From the NCBI RefSeq assembly GCF_013181195.1, contig NZ_SMZP01000013.1, positions 1 through 52,183 of the forward strand: 52,183 nt of DNA, in the 5' to 3' direction. Under the pieces are notes generated by a model. That model was not told the DNA's origin, did not search any database, and saw only the letters and a list, made by a program, of their open reading frames with translations. The position numbers and the translations under genes were made by a program. The stretch comes from Caulobacter sp. RHG1 (lineage in GTDB: Bacteria; Pseudomonadota; Alphaproteobacteria; Caulobacterales; Caulobacteraceae). Positions 8,868 to 17,508 of this stretch are shown one piece after another. Position 1 is the first letter of the stretch, and the number at the start of each line of letters is the position of its first letter.

Positions 8868-9623
8868 CTACTCCTCCGCGTCCTCCTCGCCCTCCTTAGG
8901 CACGGAGGTCGCCCCTCCCGTGGCCTCGAATCGGCGGGCGGCCAGCCACTGCAGGCGCTTGGCCTGGGTCAGCATCACCCGCCGCAAACCGCCTTTGACT
9001 TGGCGCTCGGAGATGACCTGAGCGAGCCGAGAGATGATGAGGGCGCGCCGGGCAATGCGAAAATCTGGATGGCCACGCAATTCTAAGACCCGGTCGGAAA
9101 CGATACGGTCCTCAAAGGCGGGCGGCTCATCGACGGTCAGGGTTCCTGGCGGCGGGTCCTTCTCATTGAGGATCGCCTTGAACTGAGATTCAGCGACGGC
9201 CTTATTGGTGATCAGCCGCTCCAGGGCGTCGAGATGAGCGCGGGCCGGCGGCGCTAGGACCTTGTCCTTGGGATTGACGGCTTGAAACTGCGGCAGGGGC
9301 CAGACCTTGATCCTCAAGACCTCAAATGGGTCCAAGACCGACATAGCTACCGCGTCGGTGCGTTGGTTGGTCAGGTGGCGGCGGATGCGGGTGCGTAATT
9401 GCTCGTTGGTCTGGCCGACATAGATCGGCTCGTCGTCATAGTCGAAGAATGCGTAGACCCCCCACCGATAGTTACCGACCAAGGGGCGCTCGCCGGACGG
9501 ATCGTGCTCGAAGGGCGTGTCGAGGAAACGCGTTAGGCACGCGCGTAGGTCGTCGGTCTCGAACGGCGGGCGTTTGATAAAGTCGGGGTTGGTCCCGAAC
9601 AGGGAAGGAGCGGGCTCAGACAC
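8868..9623 (-). CDS. GIY-YIG nuclease-domain protein of R-M-like operon
   Basis: A 251-residue protein with a complete GIY-YIG signature: WGVYAFF, then IYVGQT, the conserved Arg in RIRRHL and the Glu in LDALERLIT. GIY-YIG domains cut DNA and are used by some type II restriction enzymes such as the Eco29kI group. The N-terminus (about 1-50) and the long C-terminus beyond residue 165, ending in acidic repeats, are extensions that could bind the recognition site. The GTG start overlaps the end of the gene at 9616 by eight bases. The operon link with a cytosine methyltransferase makes restriction the best guess. Confidence 0.82.
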   Translation of the reverse strand: MSEPAPSLFGTNPDFIKRPPFETDDLRACLTRFLDTPFEHDPSGERPLVGNYRWGVYAFFDYDDEPIYVGQTNEQLRTRIRRHLTNQRTDAVAMSVLDPFEVLRIKVWPLPQFQAVNPKDKVLAPPARAHLDALERLITNKAVAESQFKAILNEKDPPPGTLTVDEPPAFEDRIVSDRVLELRGHPDFRIARRALIISRLAQVISERQVKGGLRRVMLTQAKRLQWLAARRFEATGGATSVPKEGEEDAEE

Positions 9624-10476
9624 GGCGGATCGGCGTCATCTCGGAGGCGTGTTGCGGCAAGCCGGCTCGGCGGACGCTGGTGCGACGGAAGAGACCCTCG
9701 CCCTGTTCGGCCAGATCGAAGTCGACATAGTTGACCTCGTCGTCGGTCCCGCCGAAGGCCTGGTGAAAGGCCGCCAGCAACTCCACGGCCTCCAACCTCC
9801 GGGCCGGAGCGTGCGGCCGCTCTAGGCACGGGATCTCGCCGGGAAGCACGTAGATACAAGGCGGCGGAGTGGTGAATGGACCCAGAGAGGTCGTTCGAGG
9901 CGACTGCGCGAGCGTGGCCAGCTTGGGACAGGGGCGCCCCAACGTCCCGCAGATCCAGTCCCAGATCACCACGCCGTCGACGCGCTGGTTGCGGCTGATC
10001 ATCTCCGCGCTCAGCCGCGTGTGAATCCCTGACCAGGCGTTGCGGCGCGGGTCCGCGCCGGTGTTGGTACACAGACTCCAGGTGACGAACTCGTCGGCCT
10101 CGGGAGGGCGCTCGAAGATGTTGGTGTTGGCGCCGTCCAGACAGCCTTTCAGGTCGATGACGGCGATGCGGCCGCTGTTGAGCTGGACGTAGTAATCGTT
10201 GCGGGCTCCGGCCTTGGCGCGATCCCAGTCAGCGATGAACCCGCCGTCCTGCATGTGGTTGAGCACATGCTGAACGAACTCGCGCTTGCCCCGCATGGTG
10301 GCGGAAAACTCACCGCGCAGCTTCTCGATCGCGCCGCGTAAGATCGGCGACGCGTAGAAATCGGCTTCGCTAAGTCCGTGATCGCCAAGGGCGTGGGCCT
10401 GGGTCTTCAAAGCCTCCGCGAACCGATCGATCTGGGCGCGCAGCCGAGAATCCTGGTCGCAGGGAATGACGCTCAC
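9616..10476 (-). CDS. Putative PD-(D/E)XK restriction endonuclease
   Basis: A 286-residue protein encoded directly after the C5 methyltransferase (GTGA overlap). Around residues 98-118 it reads NDYYVQLNSGRIAVIDLKG, a beta-strand-Asp-x-Lys pattern typical of the PD-(D/E)XK nuclease core with Asp and Lys retained, followed by the conserved-looking NTNIFERP. No closer family is recognised. It may be the main restriction endonuclease, or a partner subunit of the GIY-YIG protein encoded next. Two different nuclease folds after one methyltransferase is unusual. Confidence 0.65.
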   Translation of the reverse strand: MSVIPCDQDSRLRAQIDRFAEALKTQAHALGDHGLSEADFYASPILRGAIEKLRGEFSATMRGKREFVQHVLNHMQDGGFIADWDRAKAGARNDYYVQLNSGRIAVIDLKGCLDGANTNIFERPPEADEFVTWSLCTNTGADPRRNAWSGIHTRLSAEMISRNQRVDGVVIWDWICGTLGRPCPKLATLAQSPRTTSLGPFTTPPPCIYVLPGEIPCLERPHAPARRLEAVELLAAFHQAFGGTDDEVNYVDFDLAEQGEGLFRRTSVRRAGLPQHASEMTPIRRV

Positions 10477-11621
10477 GCAGCGTCCGCCTTGGCCTTAGCG
10501 GCCTTACCAAGTAGGGGTTCGAAGATGTGCTCGGCCAAGTGACGCACCACGGGCACGGCCACGCCGTCGCCCGTCAAGTGGTAGGCTTCGTTGTAGTTCC
10601 TGGGCAGTTTGTAGTCCTTGTCCAGGCCCATCAGGCTCGCGGTTTCGCGGGCCGAGATCAGGCGGCTGCGGACGTTCTCGCCGTCGACCACGACGATCAC
10701 CTGGCGGCTGGAGCCGCCGGCAGGAGTGCGCAGGCAGCCGGCGACATCGTCGAAGCGGATCTCGGCGCGCTGGACCTTGGCGCCCTTCTCGTCGAGCCGT
10801 GTGCGCTTGTAGACGCCTCCGACCATCCGCCGGCCCGCGCGCTTAGCGGCGTTGACCTTGTCCAGGTTGATCCGCGACATCATCGCCAGCAGCGCCTTCG
10901 TCTCGGCCGGGCTGTGCCAGGAAACGCTGGTGGGCTGGTCCTCGATAAGATCGGCGAAGGTCTGTGTGCGGCGCGGCGGGGTGGGCAGGTTCCACCACAC
11001 CATGCTCTCGAGCGCCGCGGGATCGACCCGTTCGAAGGCGCGCTGCAGGGCCGAGGTGTGGAAAGGCGCGATGGGGCCCGACGACAGAAGGGCCGGATCG
11101 ATTTCCACGTCGGCGCGCACGCCGATGACGAACAACCGAGGTCGCGACTGGGGCACGAACAGCTGGGCGTTGATGACCAGAGCCCCGTAGCGATAGCCGG
11201 CATCAGCGAAGGTCTTGCAGATAGCCTCGAAGTCGCGGCCTTGGTGGGAGGTCAAGGTTCCGCAGACATTCTCCAGCGCCACCATCTTGGGACCGCGGCC
11301 TTCGGCAATCAGCGCGGTGACTATGTCCCAGAACGGATAGAAAGTACCCGAGCGTTCGCCCTTCAGGCCCGCGCCGCCTCCTGCAAGGGACAGGTCCTGA
11401 CAGGGAAACGATCCCCACACTAGGTCGGCCTGCCCGGGAAGTTGGCTGGTTTCGACCTTGCGCACGTCGCCGACATGCAGCTCGCCGCCCGTGCCCCAGT
11501 TGTCCTGGTAGGTTAGGCCCTTCTTGAAATCGAAGTCGTTGGCGAACAGGCAGGTCCAGCCCGGACCCAGGCCCGCGCGGGCCATGCCCGCGCCCGCGAA
11601 GAATTCGTAGAACCTACCCAT
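10473..11621 (-). CDS. DNA (cytosine-5-)-methyltransferase
   Basis: A 382-residue C5 methyltransferase that transfers a methyl group from S-adenosylmethionine to cytosine. Motif I is FYEFFAGAGMARAG, motif IV with catalytic Cys is WGSFPCQDLSLAGGG, motif VI is ALENVCGTL, motif VIII is QSRPRLFVIG, and motif X is near the C-terminus (NEAYHLTGDGVAVPVVRHL). The start is the ATG at 11621, which overlaps the end of the RHH gene by eight bases; a TTG seven codons earlier is the alternative. Together with the two downstream nuclease genes it forms an R-M-type cassette. The target sequence is not readable from the protein. Confidence 0.92.
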   Translation of the reverse strand: MGRFYEFFAGAGMARAGLGPGWTCLFANDFDFKKGLTYQDNWGTGGELHVGDVRKVETSQLPGQADLVWGSFPCQDLSLAGGGAGLKGERSGTFYPFWDIVTALIAEGRGPKMVALENVCGTLTSHQGRDFEAICKTFADAGYRYGALVINAQLFVPQSRPRLFVIGVRADVEIDPALLSSGPIAPFHTSALQRAFERVDPAALESMVWWNLPTPPRRTQTFADLIEDQPTSVSWHSPAETKALLAMMSRINLDKVNAAKRAGRRMVGGVYKRTRLDEKGAKVQRAEIRFDDVAGCLRTPAGGSSRQVIVVVDGENVRSRLISARETASLMGLDKDYKLPRNYNEAYHLTGDGVAVPVVRHLAEHIFEPLLGKAAKAKADAA

Positions 11622-11826
11622 TGCGGCGTCGACCCTCCCCAAGGGCGCGGTCCGCGCGATCCCGGGCCAGTTTTTCCTCGACTGCTTCGGTTACCCAAGT
11701 GTTACGAGAGACATGGCCAGAACGGGCCAGACGGGATTCGTCGATCGCTGCGAAGGTGTCGGCCGAGAGCCGCAGGTTGATGCGGTCCAGCGCCCGGATG
11801 CTTGGGATTTTCGAATCGTCGTTCAT
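11614..11826 (-). CDS. RHH-type regulator heading the R-M operon
   Basis: A 70-residue protein with a ribbon-helix-helix look: DRINLRLSADTFAAIDESR (beta-strand then helix A) and SRNTWVTEAVEEKLARD (helix B). Such proteins are small dimeric DNA binders. The ATG at 11826 lies inside a 21-base perfect inverted repeat and has no clear ribosome-binding site, suggesting leaderless or repressed translation and autoregulation. The gene precedes the methyltransferase and could act as the controller of the cassette, in the place where other R-M systems carry an XRE-type C protein. Confidence 0.75.
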   Translation of the reverse strand: MNDDSKIPSIRALDRINLRLSADTFAAIDESRLARSGHVSRNTWVTEAVEEKLARDRADRALGEGRRRNG

Positions 11827-11845
11827 GGCGCCACACTGGCGCCAT
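11825..11845. promoter_or_regulatory. 21-bp perfect inverted repeat over RHH start
   Basis: The arms ATGGCGCCA (11825-11833) and TGGCGCCAT (11837-11845) flank CAC. The repeat covers the start codon of the RHH gene and lies in the gap between the R-M operon and the divergent gene at 11917. A third GGCGCC lies at 11849-11854. It is a strong candidate operator for the RHH protein or a methylation-sensed control site. Confidence 0.6.
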
Positions 11846-11916
11846 CGCGGCGCCTCGTCGAGTGTTTCTATTTTGTTCTTCTTCGGCGCGTGGTCAAGAC
11901 CAGGCTGAGAGGTGGG

Positions 11917-12531
11917 ATGGCACCCCAGAAGTTCTATGATCGGGCGATCGTACGGCGAGTGGATATCGCGCGTCTGCGCCCAATCAGTGACGCAGAAGCC
12001 GACGCCGGCGAGGATATAGGTCTTGAGGGCAACCAACAGTATCGCGACCTGCGCGGGATAAGCTGGGATTTTGTCGCCGAGGCGCTCAAGCGCGAGCAGG
12101 CGCTGTTCGAACGCTTCGCCGAGGCGGCTGACCTGGAGCACGAGGCCCGACGCTACGCCGAGGAACTCGACGACGCCGTCTTTCCTGAGGAAGACCTGTG
12201 GGGCCTGGACGTCGGCGTCATCGGTGCGGTGATGGCCCTGTCAGCCCTGGGCGTTTTGACTGTCAACAGCTGTAACGCCGGTGGTTTTGGCGGCGTTCAT
12301 GTCGAACGCTTTCCCCTGGTGGCCATGTCGCTGCCTGCGGAGCTGGCCGGCGAGGTTTTGGCGATCGCCGAGAGCGCAGATGTCGGATTGGACATGATCG
12401 AGGGTGGATTGGTTCTGCTCTATGGCCAAACCGACTACGACCTTCACCGGTTCGGCCAGGCGGCGCTGGCCCGGCATCTTTCCGTCCGAGCGGCTGATGA
12501 GAACCGGAGCGCGGACATTCGATCTCGATGA
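11917..12531 (+). CDS. Hypothetical protein divergent from R-M operon
   Basis: A 204-residue protein with no recognised domain. The N-terminal half is charged and helical (EALKREQALFERFAEAADLEHEA and similar), and the middle contains GVLTVNSCNAGGFGG, a Cys and Gly-rich turn that could be an active or metal site. The C-terminal third is alternating hydrophobic and acidic. The ATG at 11917 has a good GAGAGGTGGG site just upstream. It shares the divergent promoter region with the R-M cassette, so a role in restriction or its control is possible but not shown. Confidence 0.65.
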   Translation: MAPQKFYDRAIVRRVDIARLRPISDAEADAGEDIGLEGNQQYRDLRGISWDFVAEALKREQALFERFAEAADLEHEARRYAEELDDAVFPEEDLWGLDVGVIGAVMALSALGVLTVNSCNAGGFGGVHVERFPLVAMSLPAELAGEVLAIAESADVGLDMIEGGLVLLYGQTDYDLHRFGQAALARHLSVRAADENRSADIRSR

Positions 12532-12795
12532 GGACGAGGGCCTGAAGTCCGACCATCGGTGGAGTAGTACCATTGGCGGAGCTTGGGAAACCTCTAGAAG
12601 CGGCACGTGCGCCCCTCGGACCCTCAGCGCACCAACTGGGTTCAGGCCATTGCGCGCCCCGTTCACTACTTGTTCGGAACCAGCTTGACCACAACAACCT
12701 AGTGGCGAAAGTTATTTCGCTGATCGCTTCCGGTTTTTTCGACGTGGGCTCGCTCCACGTCTGAACCGCGTCGAAGAGGCTGTTGAGGAACGATA
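12532..12795. other. Gap before the sigma-like gene, with hairpin
   Basis: No gene is supported here. At 12741-12761 the arms GACGTGG and CCACGTC flank a seven-base loop, with a run of six T just before the first arm. The T-run is on the wrong side for a terminator of the upstream gene, so an operator or 5' leader structure for the operon at 12796 is more likely. Confidence 0.35.
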
Positions 12796-13446
12796 ATGGA
12801 CGAAGAAGAAGGACCGGATCCCGGCGATATCGCCGGCTGGCGACAAGTAGTCGACCGCCAAGAGCTTTCTAAAATTCCGGGCCATCGCCTTGTGATGGCC
12901 GCCCAGAAGATTGGGTCTTCAGGCGGCCGACGCACTATCAACGCCCTCATGAGCGAGATCTCCGACCGCATCATGCGCATCCTGCGCAAGCGTATCGGCC
13001 GTAACCACCGCAACGAGGGGTGGGACATGATCGAGGAGGCGCATGGCAAACTGATCGACGCGGTGCTGCTGCCCAAGTCGGCTGACGGCACTGCGATGCG
13101 CACTGCGTTCGTCGCGACCATCAGGTTTCGTGCCGCCGACGCGATCCGGCGGGAGGAGCTCCACTCTGACCGCTACGTCCACGTGGAGGAGCAGCAGCCA
13201 TCTGCAGGTGGCCAGAAGGAATTGTCCTCGCCGACCGAAGAGCAGGCCCATGTTGAAAGCGTGCTCAAGCGGATCGCTGATCCGCGTAGACGCCTCGCCT
13301 TTCGCCTTCACATGGATGGCGTGCCACGCAACTCCATCAAGGTCGAATCCATCGCCTCAGCGCTCGGTGTGAGCGCCAAGACGGCGGAAGAGTGGGTCAA
13401 GGAAACAGAGGAACAGGTTAAAGCCATTCTTGGAGCTAAGGCATGA
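12796..13446 (+). CDS. Sigma-70-like (ECF-type) factor
   Basis: A 216-residue protein resembling an ECF sigma factor. Residues about 45-115 look like region 2 (long helices ending FVATIRFRAADAIRREEL), and residues about 155-210 like region 4, with LKRIADPRRRLAFRLHMDG followed by an HTH (VESIASALGVSAKTAEEWVKE). The linker between is polar and Gln/Ser-rich. The ATG at 12796 follows TGAGGAACG. It is the first gene of a run of seven, with a four-base ATGA overlap into the next. It probably steers RNA polymerase to this operon or other stress genes; similarity to classic ECF factors is modest. Confidence 0.7.
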   Translation: MDEEEGPDPGDIAGWRQVVDRQELSKIPGHRLVMAAQKIGSSGGRRTINALMSEISDRIMRILRKRIGRNHRNEGWDMIEEAHGKLIDAVLLPKSADGTAMRTAFVATIRFRAADAIRREELHSDRYVHVEEQQPSAGGQKELSSPTEEQAHVESVLKRIADPRRRLAFRLHMDGVPRNSIKVESIASALGVSAKTAEEWVKETEEQVKAILGAKA

Positions 13447-14060
13447 CGGACCAAACCAAGGCCATGAGGCGGGACGAGGTCCTGTTCGCATTCCACCGGG
13501 AATGCGCCACCCCGACCCTGGATCAGATCATCGACTGGACGCGGCGTTACCCCGAGTTCGCGGACGATATTCGCGCGCATGCAGGGATCATGCGTGATTG
13601 GGCGGCGGACGACGAAGCTGATGAGGAAGCGGTCGACGAACTGATGATGAACCGCGCCCGGAGTCGTGCGCTCAACGCCATCTACAAGGCTCAGGCGGCC
13701 GAACAGGCCGACACTCAAGTTGCGCCGGAAACGACGTTCGATCAATTGCTGTCCGCCGTGGGTTTGGACACGCGGCAGCTCAGCCGCGCTCTCGATGTGG
13801 GTCGCGACGTCCTTGCGGACCTTTTTCGTGGGCGCATGTCGCCTCCGGTTGGGCCGCGGTTGGTAAAGGCGCTGCTAGGCCAGCTTCAAGCGACCCATGC
13901 GCAGTTCGAATGTGCGCTTGCCTATTCGCAGGCTCATCCCTCCATGGGCCATGCAAAGGCGTCGCAGCAGCCCACGGTCATAAAATGCAGCTACGAGGAG
14001 AGCGTGCAACGAAGCAGCATGTCGCCGGAACGCAAATCCTACTGGCTTGAGGAGGACTAG
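13443..14060 (+). CDS. Regulator-like protein between sigma-like and ImmA-UvrD genes
   Basis: A 205-residue protein without a confident domain match. The N-terminus (FHRECATPTLDQIIDWTRRY) and the acidic region that follows resemble proteins encoded next to ImmA peptidases. Residues about 98-142 (FDQLLSAVGLDTRQLSRALDVGRDVLADLFRG) look like a degenerate XRE-type helix-turn-helix. The C-terminus carries SMSPERKSYWL, a motif seen in such partners. The gene overlaps the sigma-like gene by four bases and precedes the ImmA-UvrD gene by two. An anti-sigma or repressor that is cleaved by the next protein is a reasonable hypothesis. Confidence 0.6.
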   Translation: MTDQTKAMRRDEVLFAFHRECATPTLDQIIDWTRRYPEFADDIRAHAGIMRDWAADDEADEEAVDELMMNRARSRALNAIYKAQAAEQADTQVAPETTFDQLLSAVGLDTRQLSRALDVGRDVLADLFRGRMSPPVGPRLVKALLGQLQATHAQFECALAYSQAHPSMGHAKASQQPTVIKCSYEESVQRSSMSPERKSYWLEED

Positions 14061-14062
14061 CC

Positions 14063-17000
14063 ATGGACGCTTGGCGTGACATTCGGCTGAAGGCCCGCGC
14101 TTGCCATGTAAAGGCGCTGGTTGTGTCCCACGGCGACCGTCGCGGTCGCGCTCTTGTCAATGCCGCGTTGAGGGACGCAGATCTGGAGCTACGTTACTGC
14201 CAGCCCGGTGAAGTCTTCGGCGTTGGTGTCCACGGGTCTTTCGAGCGGGCGGACGGGCTCGTCTATGTCGTCACCGGCCAGGCTCCAAAGGAAGAGGTGG
14301 TCGTGATAGCTCACGAGATCGGCCACTCGGAACTCCACCACGATCCAAGCAACGAAGTGCGAAACCTCCAGTCTCACCTTGGGGGGGACGTGATCGACAG
14401 CGGCGCGGGCGTGGTCGAGGGCTATTCGCCGCGCGAGCGCAAGGAGGTGCAGGCGGATATCTTCGCCGGAGAGTTCCTGTGCCCTGCGGACTGGCTACGC
14501 ACCGAACTAGTGGAGAAGGCCCGGCGCCCATCAGAAGTCGCTGAAGAATTGGGCCTTCCAAACGGGCTTGTCCTGAACCAAGCCATCCGAGCCTTGCTGT
14601 TGCCCCCCCTCCGCGAACCGGATGCTCGAGGTCCAGAAGTGCTGATCGAACTCGATGAAAGCCAGAAACACGCGGCGACGTGGAACGGGGGTCCTCTCCT
14701 AGTCGACGCAGGACCGGGGACGGGCAAAACCCGTACGCTCGTGCACCGCATCGGGCATGTCCTTGGCCAGGGAGCTCTTTCAGGTTCGATCCTTGCGCTC
14801 ACCTTCTCGAAGAAAGCTGCTGAAGAGATGCGTGAGCGGCTTTCCGACTCCCATCAGGATGCCGCGATCGAGATGTGGGTAGGAACATTCCACGGCTTTG
14901 GCCTGGAGATGGTAACCAAATGGCCTGGACGCCTTGGGCGCACGGCCGACGTCAAAATTCTCGATCAGACCGCGCAGCTCGCACTTCTCGAAGCAAACCT
15001 GTCGCGCCTTCCGCTGCGCCACTATCAGAACCTGTTCGAGCCCGCCTATGAGCTGGTCTACGTCCTGCAAGCTATCTCTCGCTGTAAGGATGAGCTTATC
15101 TCGCCAGAGGATTATCTGAGCGAGGCGAAGGCCGCCCTTGCCTGCGCGACACCTGACGAGGTCGAGGCTGCGGAGAAGGCCGTCGAAGTCGGGGAGATCT
15201 ACAAGATCTACCAAGACGTGTTGCGCGAGGCGGACGCCGTTGATTTCGGCGATCTCATCATGCTGCCGGCGCAGTTGATGGCGGCCCACGAAGATATCCG
15301 CGCAGAGTTCCAGCAGCGTTTCCAGCACATTCTGGTCGACGAGTATCAGGACGTGAACTTCGCTAGCGCCCGCCTTCTCCAATTGCTGGCCGGCGGCTGT
15401 CACGACGTGTGGGTGGTGGGGGATCAGCGTCAGTCCATCTACAGATTCCGTGGGGCGTCGCCTGCTAACGTCGAGCGCTTCCAGACTGATTTCAGCGGTT
15501 CGAAGCTATCGCTTACCAGCAACTACCGCTCAGGCGCACCGGTGGTGCGCGCGTTCTCGGAGTTCTCGCGCCACATGGCGGCCGACCCTGGAGCGGCGGC
15601 GAACTGGGATGCGTTCCGTGGTGAACTTGGCAAAGTGTCGCTCACCGTGGCAGGCACGGTCGCGGAAGAGGCCGCCGCCATCCGCGATCAGATCGAAGCC
15701 CTCCGTGCGAGCGGCGTCGCATACCGCGATCAGGCGATCCTTGCGCGCAGCCACCTCACGCTCTCGCGCATCACCGATGTGCTGGAGCAGCTCGGCGTTC
15801 CTCTCCTTTATCTGGGGGACCTGTTCGAACGAGACGACGTGCGGGATCTGCTCTCACTTGTCGCCATCGACGCGGAGTTCGGCGGCATCGGGCTGGTCCG
15901 TGTCGCACAACTGTCGGAGTACGCGGCGTCCAAGGATGACGCTCTTGCGGTCATTCGCTGGTCCGAGGACCAAGGCCATACCGTATATGAAGCCCTCGCT
16001 AGATTAAACGAGATTGAGAGCCTGAGCGAGAAGGGCCGCGCAGGTCTAGGCAAGCTGGCGGAGCATCTTACCGGCATGGGTCCGACCACTTCGCCATGGG
16101 TGCTGCTCACGACGTGGCTGTTCGAACGCAGCAACTATCTTCGGCCCTTGCTGGAGAGTCCGGACTCGCAGGCGCAGCAAAAGCTGATCGCGATCTATCA
16201 GCTACTCAAAGTGTGCAGCGAGCAACACGACGTTGAGGGACGCGCGGATCTGCGCGACCCGGGCCGCAAGGCCTTCCTCGAACGCATCCGCCGCATTGAA
16301 GCGCTAAGTCAGGACAGCCGGTATCGAGCTGTTGTCTCCGAAGCTGCGGATTTCGACGCAGTGCGGGTGATGACGATCCATGGCAGCAAGGGATTGGAGT
16401 TCCGCGGGGTACATCTGCCGGCGCTTGCAACCCGCTACATGCCGACCAATCGCCAATGGGCACGCTGCCCATCGCCGGCGACGCTCAGCAAGCTCACCAT
16501 GCAGAAGGAAGACCACGACGCGGAAGAGGAATGCCTGTTTTTCGTAGGCCTATCGCGTGCGCGCGACCATCTCTGCCTGACCCGGGCCGAGCGCTACACC
16601 CAGGTCAACGCCAGCGCGTCGAAGTTTCTCGATACCGTATCGCGCCATCTCGAGGTGAAGCGGTTCAATGGTCCGGCGCCGGCCCTCAAGGCGACGCGGA
16701 TCTGGTCGCCCCTTCCGCCGCGCGATGGCTATGACGAGCGCGAACTCGATGTCTATCTGAGGTGTCCGGCGCGCTATCGGTATGAGGTACTGGATGGGCT
16801 GCGCGGTGGGCGGGACTCGTCCGCCTATCTGCGGTTCCATCGCTGCGTCCACCGAACAATGGGATGGCTTGAGCAACAGGTTGAGAACGGGCAGCCGGCG
16901 AGCCCCGCCCAGGCCTTGCAGGAACTCGCTCGACAATGGGAAGAGCATGGCCCTGGTGGCCACGGGTTCGAGGGCTACTACCGCTCGGCGGCGGAGACGA

Positions 17001-17422
17001 TGGTGGTATCCATCGCCCGCTTGATCGCCTCCGAAACTGGAACCTATGATCGAGAGTCGTGGCCGGTGCAGGTCGGCAGCAAGACGATCACCTATACCCC
17101 TGACCGGGTCGTCATCGCGCCAGATGGTCGGGTGCGCGTCCAGCGTATCCGCACGGGTCGCAAGACGAAGTCCGAACCGGAAAACCGAGTTTATGCGCTA
17201 ATCCGAAAAGGAGCCACCCAGCGGTATCCGGGCCGCACTGTCTCGGTGGAAGCCTATTATCCGGCTACGGACGAGTCGTTCGCAATGGTCGCCAAGAATG
17301 ACGACAAACTGCTTCGCGAATATGCCGATGCGATCACTGCCATCGAGCGTGGTGAGTTCGCGGCGGTCCCAGAGGCGCGACAGTGCCCGAACTGCCAGTG
17401 CTACTTCATCTGCGGCGTGTGA
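14063..17422 (+). CDS. ImmA/IrrE peptidase - UvrD helicase - degenerate PD-(D/E)XK fusion
   Basis: An 1119-residue three-part protein. Residues 1-180 form an ImmA/IrrE zinc peptidase with H84-E85-x-x-H88 and a later Glu in RKEVQADIFAGEFLCP. From about 195 it is a UvrD/Rep superfamily 1 helicase with Walker A G217-T223 (GPGTGKT), Walker B D426-D430 (DEYQD) and motif VI GLSRARDHL. The C-terminal 220 residues resemble the AddB/Cas4-type PD-(D/E)XK fold with an Fe-S set of Cys (C901 and CPNCQCYFIC at 1108-1117). The catalytic Asp and Lys that normally lie in D-x-K-T-G are replaced (R1028, R1030 in QRIRTG), so nuclease activity is doubtful. The ATG at 14063 has GAGGAGG upstream. Confidence 0.88.
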   Translation: MDAWRDIRLKARACHVKALVVSHGDRRGRALVNAALRDADLELRYCQPGEVFGVGVHGSFERADGLVYVVTGQAPKEEVVVIAHEIGHSELHHDPSNEVRNLQSHLGGDVIDSGAGVVEGYSPRERKEVQADIFAGEFLCPADWLRTELVEKARRPSEVAEELGLPNGLVLNQAIRALLLPPLREPDARGPEVLIELDESQKHAATWNGGPLLVDAGPGTGKTRTLVHRIGHVLGQGALSGSILALTFSKKAAEEMRERLSDSHQDAAIEMWVGTFHGFGLEMVTKWPGRLGRTADVKILDQTAQLALLEANLSRLPLRHYQNLFEPAYELVYVLQAISRCKDELISPEDYLSEAKAALACATPDEVEAAEKAVEVGEIYKIYQDVLREADAVDFGDLIMLPAQLMAAHEDIRAEFQQRFQHILVDEYQDVNFASARLLQLLAGGCHDVWVVGDQRQSIYRFRGASPANVERFQTDFSGSKLSLTSNYRSGAPVVRAFSEFSRHMAADPGAAANWDAFRGELGKVSLTVAGTVAEEAAAIRDQIEALRASGVAYRDQAILARSHLTLSRITDVLEQLGVPLLYLGDLFERDDVRDLLSLVAIDAEFGGIGLVRVAQLSEYAASKDDALAVIRWSEDQGHTVYEALARLNEIESLSEKGRAGLGKLAEHLTGMGPTTSPWVLLTTWLFERSNYLRPLLESPDSQAQQKLIAIYQLLKVCSEQHDVEGRADLRDPGRKAFLERIRRIEALSQDSRYRAVVSEAADFDAVRVMTIHGSKGLEFRGVHLPALATRYMPTNRQWARCPSPATLSKLTMQKEDHDAEEECLFFVGLSRARDHLCLTRAERYTQVNASASKFLDTVSRHLEVKRFNGPAPALKATRIWSPLPPRDGYDERELDVYLRCPARYRYEVLDGLRGGRDSSAYLRFHRCVHRTMGWLEQQVENGQPASPAQALQELARQWEEHGPGGHGFEGYYRSAAETMVVSIARLIASETGTYDRESWPVQVGSKTITYTPDRVVIAPDGRVRVQRIRTGRKTKSEPENRVYALIRKGATQRYPGRTVSVEAYYPATDESFAMVAKNDDKLLREYADAITAIERGEFAAVPEARQCPNCQCYFICGV

Positions 17423-17508
17423 GCCGCGCGCGAGCCCTGCTTCCGGTTTTTCCTCAGTGACTTCGCTCCTTTCACAGGACGCCATTCAGGCGCCGGAAAG
17501 GATCAATT

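Noticed and set aside
10527..11423. 298-codon plus-strand frame
   Set aside because: Antisense to the C5 methyltransferase, whose motifs I, IV, VI and VIII are all present.
12741..12761. Hairpin considered as a terminator for the gene ending at 12531
   Set aside because: It lies 210 bases downstream and its T-run precedes rather than follows the stem on the plus strand.
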